Source: Chloroflexota bacterium (lineage in GTDB: Bacteria; Chloroflexota; UBA6077). Taken from it: a stretch of 11,140 bases of DNA. The notes beneath the pieces were generated by a model. The model was not told the origin of the DNA and searched no databases. It was given only the letters and a program-made list of their open reading frames with translations. Both the position numbers and the translations under genes were made by a program. The stretch spans positions 1 to 11,140 of the forward strand of contig JAJZQR010000170.1 of the NCBI GenBank assembly GCA_021806765.1, written 5' to 3'. The first letter of the stretch is position 1; each line of letters begins with the position of its first letter. Positions 6,548 to 11,140 of this stretch are shown piece by piece.

Positions 6548-7453
6548 CTTCCTGCGGCCGCGCAGCCAGGCGAGGCAGTCCTCCAGGTCGCCGGGCAGCG
6601 GCGAGCGAAAGGTCAACCTCTCCCTGGTCAGAGGAGAGTCGAAGGACAGAAGAGCGGCGTGGAGGAACTGCCTTCTCAAGCCGTTGGGTCCACGCCCCGA
6701 GCCATACAATCTATCCCCCGCCACCGGGTGCCCGATGAAAGAGAAGTGCACCCTGATCTGGTGGGTCCGACCGCTGATGGGTTTGGCTTCCAGGTAGGTG
6801 TAGCCCTCCAGCCTCTCCAACACCTGGAAGTAGGTCTTCGCCGATTTGCCCTCCAGCTGGACGGCCATCTGCTGGCGACGGACGAGATCGCGCTCGATGG
6901 GCAGGTCGATCAGCCCTCGGTCGTCGGCCAGCCCTCCCTCCACCAGGGTCAGGTAGCGCTTCTCTGTGGTACGCTCCTTCATCTGGTGCTGGAGTTCGGT
7001 AAGAGCCCTGGGGGTCCGGGCTACCACCATCAGGCCGGAGGTGTCCTTGTCCAGCCGGTGAACGATGCCCGGCCTGCCCGGGCTCGGCACCCCTCGGATC
7101 TCCGGATATCGGGCCACCAGCGCGTCCACCAGGGTCCCCGTCAGGTGACCCGGCGATGGATGGACTACGACCCCTGGCTGCTTGTCGATCACCACCGCCT
7201 CCGGATCCTCGTAGACGATGCAGAGGATGGGGAGGTTCTCGGCGGGCTCCGAGGGACGCTCCTCGGGCTGGGTGACCTCCACCTCGTCCCCCTCGGCCAG
7301 CCGCGTGCCGGCCTTGGGCAGCATCCCGTTGACGGTGACGAGACCCTCTTCGATCGCCCTTTGCCACGCCGCCCTCGATCGCTCGGGGTTCACCTTGGCC
7401 AGGAAAACGTCAAGCCGGGTCCCTTCGTCTTGCTCCGTTACGAACTGTCTCAC
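6533..7453 (-). CDS. rluD: Large-subunit rRNA pseudouridine synthase, RluA/RluD family
   Basis: This enzyme converts selected uridines of rRNA (or tRNA) to pseudouridine. An N-terminal S4 RNA-binding domain spans about 12-60 (TRLDVFLAK ... GLVTVNGMLPKAGTRLAEGDEVEV). The catalytic domain carries VIDKQPGVVVHPS (88-100), HRLDKDTSG (132-140, with D135 the expected catalytic aspartate), EKRYLTLVEG (164-173) and GRTHQIRVH (228-236). The 306-residue length fits RluD-like proteins; the RluD label rests on the S4 domain and length, and the target site is inferred. The frame is open upstream to 7657, but that part only shadows lspA. The likely start is the GTG at 7453, whose GTGA overlaps the lspA stop and points to translational coupling. 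The final GSGF and stop lie in the 6488-6547 repeat, so the native C-terminus may have been altered by its insertion. Confidence 0.92.
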   Translation of the reverse strand: MRQFVTEQDEGTRLDVFLAKVNPERSRAAWQRAIEEGLVTVNGMLPKAGTRLAEGDEVEVTQPEERPSEPAENLPILCIVYEDPEAVVIDKQPGVVVHPSPGHLTGTLVDALVARYPEIRGVPSPGRPGIVHRLDKDTSGLMVVARTPRALTELQHQMKERTTEKRYLTLVEGGLADDRGLIDLPIERDLVRRQQMAVQLEGKSAKTYFQVLERLEGYTYLEAKPISGRTHQIRVHFSFIGHPVAGDRLYGSGRGPNGLRRQFLHAALLSFDSPLTRERLTFRSPLPGDLEDCLAWLRGRRKGSGF

Positions 7454-8037
7454 TTCTTCGGGTTGCCGCCGGCAGAATCTTGGCCGGAGGGGCTGGTGAG
7501 AAGGTGATAGGCCAGGATGATCACGCCGATGACGATCGCCGAGTCGGCCACATTGAAGACCGGCCAGTAGGTGAGGTCGACGAAGTCGAACACGTGGCCC
7601 AGGCGTACCCGGTCGATCAGGTTCCCCAGGGCTCCGCCCAACTGCATACCCAGGCATACGGCCAGGGAGGTCTTGTGGGCCGGGACGAATCTCTGGCCGA
7701 CCAGGATGCCGCCCACCACCAGGACCCCCACCGCGATGAAGAACAGCGACTGGTTCTGGAGCAGCCCGAAGGCGGCGCCACGGTTCTCCACGTAGGTTAG
7801 CTTGACGATGCCGCCGATGAGGGGGATGGAAGGGGTGCCCGCGCTCAGCAGCAGCTGGCGGATGGCGTACTTGCTTGCCTGGTCCAGCACCAGGACGGCC
7901 AGCGCCGTCAGGAGCAGCAGGGTCGTCCGAAGGGATGCTGCTCCGGTGCGGCTGCCTTCCGGCTTCAGCTCAGCAATGGTGGTATGTTCCTCGTTGGTCA
8001 GTGTTGACCCTCCTGTCGCCTCTTGCACCGAATGCAC
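7450..8037 (-). CDS. lspA: Lipoprotein signal peptidase (signal peptidase II)
   Basis: This inner-membrane aspartic protease removes signal peptides from diacylglyceryl-modified prolipoproteins. Four hydrophobic segments lie near 37-52, 95-113, 125-140 and 160-182. Family motifs are all present: LDQASK (51-56), ENRGAAFG (84-91), GALGNLIDR (135-143), FDFVD (150-154) and FNVADSA (161-167). D151 and D165 correspond to the catalytic pair. The start is unsettled. GTG at 8037 and GTG at 8028 lie inside the traR-like gene without ribosome sites. A CTG at 7999-8001 follows GGAGG by seven bases and shares CTGA with the traR-like stop, giving 183 residues, closer to the usual family size. No ATG, GTG or TTG start is available between it and the first membrane helix. 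The listed coordinates use the longest standard start, with 8001 a strong alternative. Confidence 0.93.
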   Translation of the reverse strand: MHSVQEATGGSTLTNEEHTTIAELKPEGSRTGAASLRTTLLLLTALAVLVLDQASKYAIRQLLLSAGTPSIPLIGGIVKLTYVENRGAAFGLLQNQSLFFIAVGVLVVGGILVGQRFVPAHKTSLAVCLGMQLGGALGNLIDRVRLGHVFDFVDLTYWPVFNVADSAIVIGVIILAYHLLTSPSGQDSAGGNPKK

Positions 8038-8363
8038 AAGATGGCCTGAGGCAGAACCTCCAGCCGCTCCAGCGGAATCGGCTCTCCACAGTTGGAGCAG
8101 ATACCGTAGGTGCCCTGCTCGAACTTGCGGAGAGCGTCCTCGGTAGCCTGGAGCTGCCGGCGTAAGTTCATCTCCAACGCCAGGTCCTTCTCGTGCTCGA
8201 AGGTCTCGGTGCCGATATCGGCCATGTGATTACCGTAGTGCTCGTACTCGGTGGTGGTGCTCAACCCATCGGAGTGGAGGTAGCCCATAGCGTCGATCTC
8301 CTCCTGCAGCCGCTCGCGCTCCTCCAACAGCTTCTCTCGCAGATCCTCCATCGTTGTGGCCAT
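7998..8363 (-). CDS. TraR/DksA-type C4 zinc-finger protein
   Basis: The 121-residue protein has an N-terminal coiled-coil part (about 5-27 and 55-82) and a C-terminal finger, YGICSNCGEPIPLERLEVLPQAILCIRC, with C89, C92, C110 and C113. DksA-family proteins bind RNA polymerase through the secondary channel and tune rRNA and stress promoters with ppGpp. Here the segment between the helices reads EYEHYGNHMADIGTETFEHEKD, like the shorter YteA/TraR-related members, and lacks the DxxDxA tip of E. coli DksA. A DksA-like effect on initiation is therefore not assured. The start is taken at ATG 8363; a GTG at 8375 and an ATG at 8351 are also in frame. All three have weak ribosome sites, GGTGG three bases before 8363 being the best. 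It is the first gene after the promoter at 8446-8474. Confidence 0.88.
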   Translation of the reverse strand: MATTMEDLREKLLEERERLQEEIDAMGYLHSDGLSTTTEYEHYGNHMADIGTETFEHEKDLALEMNLRRQLQATEDALRKFEQGTYGICSNCGEPIPLERLEVLPQAILCIRCKRRQEGQH

Positions 8364-8445
8364 AGTCCACCACACCGCCTTTCAGATAGGCTCCGTTCTG
8401 CCGAACCGCCCATCCTGGATGGCAAGCGCCATGCCTTCCAGAAGG

Positions 8446-8474
8446 ATTCTATAGCTCGGGTGGGGGAATGGCAA
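8446..8474 (-). promoter_or_regulatory. Predicted sigma70-type promoter for the traR-lspA-rluD-znr-gltX run
   Basis: On the minus strand, TTGCCA (8469-8474, five of six to TTGACA) is followed by exactly 17 bp and TAGAAT (8446-8451, five of six to TATAAT). It lies in the 144-nt gap between the large membrane gene (stop at 8508) and the traR-like start at 8363. Transcription would start near 8440 and leave a leader of about 75 nt. The leader has two small hairpin-forming sites (CCTTC-tg-GAAGG and ATGGC-gctt-GCCAT) with no T run, so readthrough from the upstream gene is not excluded. Confidence 0.55.
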
Positions 8475-8507
8475 GGCGACCACGAGGATGGGCCAGCGCT
8501 TCCGTGT

Positions 8508-10973
8508 TTAGAGTGAGCCGGGGGCTTTCCCGCGGAAGGGATCGGTGAGCCAGTGATCCAGCCGCAACACGGTGCTGGAGGCGTAGATGTCATCACGAAT
8601 CGCCGACTCAGGAACGAAGTCAGTTCCCTCAGACCCCGGTCCCAGCAGCCGCAACGATACTATGCCCAGGGGCTTGGCCTCAATGGGCTGCACTTGGATC
8701 GTGGAAGGAAGGGGAATAGTGGGGGTGGTATACCAGGTTACGCCCTGCTCGAGGGTCAGCCACTGAGATTGTTCGCCGATCTGCACACGCGCTTCTGTCT
8801 TGGAGAAGGCCAGGATCCCCACTCGCAGCCTCCCTTCGGATGCAGGACCGGCCATCTCACTGAGCCCTTCAGCGAACTGGAAACCGTGGCTTGTCACCCC
8901 AACCGTGAACGGCTTGTCGATGGAGACAGCCAGGCTCCCCCGTTTCCTCCAGAGGGTCCACGGGGACTCTCGAACTGTGTCGCGGCTTCGATAGAGAGAG
9001 ATGCCACCCTCAGACCATACCTTGTCTTCGAGGTCTAATCCCTCTACTCGCGGATCGTTGTCGGGACCTAGCAGATAGTAGTCGTAGTCCTCGTCGGGCA
9101 GCAAATGATGATAGCCGCGCCATACCTGCTCGGTGTCGAACCATCCGTAAACGTCGGCGTGGAGCAGTTCCGCCATCGCCATCGCCCTGATCCGCATCGC
9201 CCAGCGGTTCCTAAGCTCCTCGACACTCTGCATGGCGAAGATGTGGTTCTTGCGGATCTGAATGCGGTCCGGGGGAGTTGGGTACTGAAAGCGACCGGCG
9301 ATGAACACCTTGGAGCCAGGCTCGATCAGCTTGCCCATATTGTGGAGGCCTGACGCAACCTCATTGGGGATGGAGAGCCCCCAGCCCTTGGCGCTGAACC
9401 AGAAGGTCTCGTAGCTGTTGTAGGCCAGATAGGCGGTGGATACCAGGAACAGTGCGGCAACGGCCGCTCTCAAGTGCCATGCCTTGCGTCTGCTCCAAAG
9501 ATCGGTCGCGGCGATGACCACGAGGCCGTAAGCCAGGGGACCGGAAACTGCCAGCAGTTTGAGATAGCCGTATTTGAAATCGAGCACGAATCTATCGACC
9601 AACAGGTATGCCAAGAAGCCCAGCAGGACCGCAGCAGCGCGCGATTCCCTTCTCGCCATCCGCACGGCGCCCACGATCGCAACGGCGAGAATGATCCACG
9701 AGACCGGTTCGGCAAACGGGGTCAACACCGGCCCCAGGAAGGCCAGGGGGCCGCTGCCCTCGGCGTCGTGGACCCAGACGTAGGCTTTCATGCCCAGAGC
9801 TGTGCTGGGAGGCTCGAAATCGGTCACTCCCCAGCCTTCGCTCCAGTTGTCGCCGATGTCCTGGACCTGTTGGATAGCCCCCCGTATGAAGTACCAGTTT
9901 GCCACGTGCCAGTGGCTGGGCAGTCCAAGAAGCAGGGCCAGTCCGGCTACCGCAACGGCTCTTCGCAGCGGGATAAAGTTCCGCTTCTGCATCACCATGA
10001 GGACCGCGACCGGCAGCAGAGTGAAGACGTAGTGGAGACCGATCCCGCGGTAATACGAAGTCAGCCCCGTAGCGATGCTAAGCCCCGCCAGGGCCAAACG
10101 CTGCTTCCCTCCCCTTTCCAGGGCGCCTACGAAGGCGGCTGTGCCGAGCGGAATGGCGACCAGCGAGCCCATCTGGGGTCCGTAGCCGTAGGATGCGAAC
10201 CACAGGGGCAATCCCAGCAGGGAGTAGAAGAAACAGGACAGGGACGCTTGCCGCCGTCCCAGTCTGTAGATCTCTCGAAAGAATATGTACCATGCGGGTA
10301 CGCTGAGCCCCAACAGGCAGTAGATGGAAGGCATGTAAACCTGGAAGGGAAGGCTGCCGCTCAGCGCGCTGGCCGCTGCCATAGTGTATTGGAAGGCGAA
10401 ACCGTAGAGGCTGATACCCTCCAGAAAACGCTCCGACAGGCTGTGTGGCCCTCCGATGGTGGGGTAGTTGAGGATGTAGTTGGCTGCCGGGTAGTAGACT
10501 TCCTCGTCGGTGTTCAGCGACAGCAAGCCCAGAGAGCGCTGGATGACGTGAGGTGCCAGTGCCAGGATGATCAGGCCAATTCCGAGGAAGAGAGGAGCTA
10601 GAGACTCGGCCGTCGGCTGCCAGCTCTTGCTCTGTGACCGATGCTTCTCGGCGGGCGGGGCTGAGAGCAGGGCAGGCAAGGAGCGGGCGCGAGAGGCCAG
10701 GTGCCTGCTCCTTTGAAGAGCGAAGCCGTTGAGGATCGCGGCCAGGAAGATGACGACGTAGATGCCCAACCGGACACCGACAACCAGGTTAACCACAAAC
10801 AGCGTGAGGACCAGGAGACACCATCCGACGATGGGCGTCAGGAGAAGCTCGTAGCCTCGCCACTCTTTTGGCAGCAGCAGCCGGGTTGCGCCGGCACCCA
10901 CGAAGAACAGCAGGCCCAACAGGACTGTGACTACCCAGAATCCCTCCAGGGCTGTCTGCAATTGCTCGGACAC
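8508..10973 (-). CDS. Large multi-pass membrane protein with soluble C-terminal region, GT-C-like
   Basis: The 821-residue protein starts with membrane segments at about 11-33, 42-63 and 69-85, followed by a basic loop (88-122), and has further helices up to about 518. An acidic outer-loop stretch, SLNTDEEVYYPAANYIL (152-168), between helices near 126-145 and 190-210 recalls the donor-binding loop of GT-C transferases. Residues about 520-821 are largely soluble. The first part (NEVASGLHNMGKLIEPGSKVFIAG) looks alpha/beta; the last ~130 residues look beta-rich. I do not recognise the family precisely: a GT39-like or related envelope sugar transferase is plausible, but a non-enzymatic membrane protein cannot be excluded. 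The start is GTG at 10973 with AAGG six bases upstream. A promoter lies about 114 nt further upstream. The gene is on the same strand as the housekeeping run, 144 nt before it. Confidence 0.8.
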   Translation of the reverse strand: MSEQLQTALEGFWVVTVLLGLLFFVGAGATRLLLPKEWRGYELLLTPIVGWCLLVLTLFVVNLVVGVRLGIYVVIFLAAILNGFALQRSRHLASRARSLPALLSAPPAEKHRSQSKSWQPTAESLAPLFLGIGLIILALAPHVIQRSLGLLSLNTDEEVYYPAANYILNYPTIGGPHSLSERFLEGISLYGFAFQYTMAAASALSGSLPFQVYMPSIYCLLGLSVPAWYIFFREIYRLGRRQASLSCFFYSLLGLPLWFASYGYGPQMGSLVAIPLGTAAFVGALERGGKQRLALAGLSIATGLTSYYRGIGLHYVFTLLPVAVLMVMQKRNFIPLRRAVAVAGLALLLGLPSHWHVANWYFIRGAIQQVQDIGDNWSEGWGVTDFEPPSTALGMKAYVWVHDAEGSGPLAFLGPVLTPFAEPVSWIILAVAIVGAVRMARRESRAAAVLLGFLAYLLVDRFVLDFKYGYLKLLAVSGPLAYGLVVIAATDLWSRRKAWHLRAAVAALFLVSTAYLAYNSYETFWFSAKGWGLSIPNEVASGLHNMGKLIEPGSKVFIAGRFQYPTPPDRIQIRKNHIFAMQSVEELRNRWAMRIRAMAMAELLHADVYGWFDTEQVWRGYHHLLPDEDYDYYLLGPDNDPRVEGLDLEDKVWSEGGISLYRSRDTVRESPWTLWRKRGSLAVSIDKPFTVGVTSHGFQFAEGLSEMAGPASEGRLRVGILAFSKTEARVQIGEQSQWLTLEQGVTWYTTPTIPLPSTIQVQPIEAKPLGIVSLRLLGPGSEGTDFVPESAIRDDIYASSTVLRLDHWLTDPFRGKAPGSL

Positions 10974-11086
10974 GTGACACCTTAGCGATGGGTGGTGATG
11001 GGGAAAAGGCAGGGCCCTCTTGCCTGGCCAGCGTGGCCCCGCTCTCGTTCGATCGAGGGCGTGTAGGTTGATCCCTGGCTGCGGCG

Positions 11087-11116
11087 ATTATAGCAGCGCC
11101 CGCGAGAGGCGGGCAA
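11087..11116 (-). promoter_or_regulatory. Predicted sigma70-type promoter overlapping a palindrome
   Basis: On the minus strand, a perfect TATAAT (11087-11092) lies 18 bp downstream of TTGCCC (11111-11116, four of six to TTGACA). The inverted repeat GCCCGC-N5-GCGGGC (11098-11114) fills most of the spacer and covers part of the -35 box, which is where a repressor site would often sit. Transcription would start near 11080, giving a leader of roughly 105 nt before the GTG at 10973. I see no terminator or riboswitch fold in that leader. Confidence 0.55.
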
Positions 11117-11140
11117 CCGGTGACGCCATCTTCCCCCTAC

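Noticed and set aside
5880..6797. Open frame of 305 codons on the plus strand, antisense to gltX, the zinc-ribbon gene and rluD
   Set aside because: It crosses three well-supported genes on the opposite strand and shows no recognisable domain. Long antisense frames are expected in GC-rich coding DNA.
6659..7507. 282-codon plus-strand frame opposite rluD
   Set aside because: It is antisense to conserved S4 and pseudouridine-synthase motifs and has no family features.
7454..7657. N-terminal extension of the rluD frame beyond the GTG at 7453
   Set aside because: It overlaps the 3' end of lspA in another frame and reads as Arg/Pro/Gly-rich shadow sequence. The S4 domain begins just after the chosen GTG.
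9474..10601. Open frame of 375 codons on the plus strand opposite the large membrane gene
   Set aside because: The translation is rich in Q, R, G and H without domains and mirrors codon bias of the real gene. There is no ribosome site that stands out.
1..11140. CRISPR arrays, tRNA or rRNA genes, insertion sequences and phage genes
   Set aside because: I found no regularly spaced repeats, cloverleaf-type sequence, transposase or integrase motifs, or structural phage proteins on either strand.

Overview
The window looks like chromosomal DNA from a high-GC bacterium. Chloroflexota is my best guess. This rests on the Thr-Pro-Thr-Pro linker of a short lipoprotein, the style of the glutamyl-tRNA synthetase, a coiled-coil/zinc-ribbon protein of a kind I associate with that phylum, and GC-rich palindromes in the spacers. 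It is inference, not proof. I see no phage, insertion sequence, CRISPR array, tRNA or rRNA.

Layout. (1) Positions 1-283 hold no credible gene: first a pyrimidine-rich stretch, then a good sigma70-type promoter (120-148) and a leader of about 130 nt. (2) Two plus-strand genes (284-3725) encode multi-pass membrane proteins that resemble GT-C glycosyltransferases. They overlap by 11 nt or are separated by 64 nt, depending on the start of the second. (3) Everything from 3813 to 11116 reads on the minus strand. In transcription order: a promoter (11087-11116) carrying a palindrome; a third large GT-C-like membrane protein with a long soluble C-terminal part (8508-10973); a second promoter (8446-8474); then the compact run traR/dksA-like, lspA, rluD-like, coiled-coil zinc-ribbon gene, gltX (8363 down to 4580); and, after a 158-nt spacer full of palindromes, a small lipoprotein gene (3813-4421). 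The plus and minus blocks converge at 3725/3813. I see no classical hairpin-plus-T-run terminator there or elsewhere.

How the genes fit together. The five-gene run appears translationally coupled at three junctions: a CTGA or longer overlap into lspA, a GTGA overlap into the pseudouridine synthase, and an 8-nt overlap into gltX. It combines a putative growth regulator, lipoprotein maturation, rRNA modification and tRNA charging, a housekeeping set. LspA would process lipoproteins such as the one downstream. The three GT-C-like proteins suggest lipid-linked sugar transfer to an extracytoplasmic acceptor, but the window has no cytoplasmic glycosyltransferase, flippase or polyprenyl-phosphate enzyme to define a pathway.

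No clearly new multi-gene system is visible. The observations most worth a second look are the probable non-canonical CTG start of lspA, the heptamer-built inverted repeat that supplies the stop codon of the pseudouridine synthase gene, the strong G-quadruplex-type tract opposite the lipoprotein linker, the palindrome inside the 11087-11116 promoter, and the uncharacterised zinc-ribbon gene coupled to gltX.
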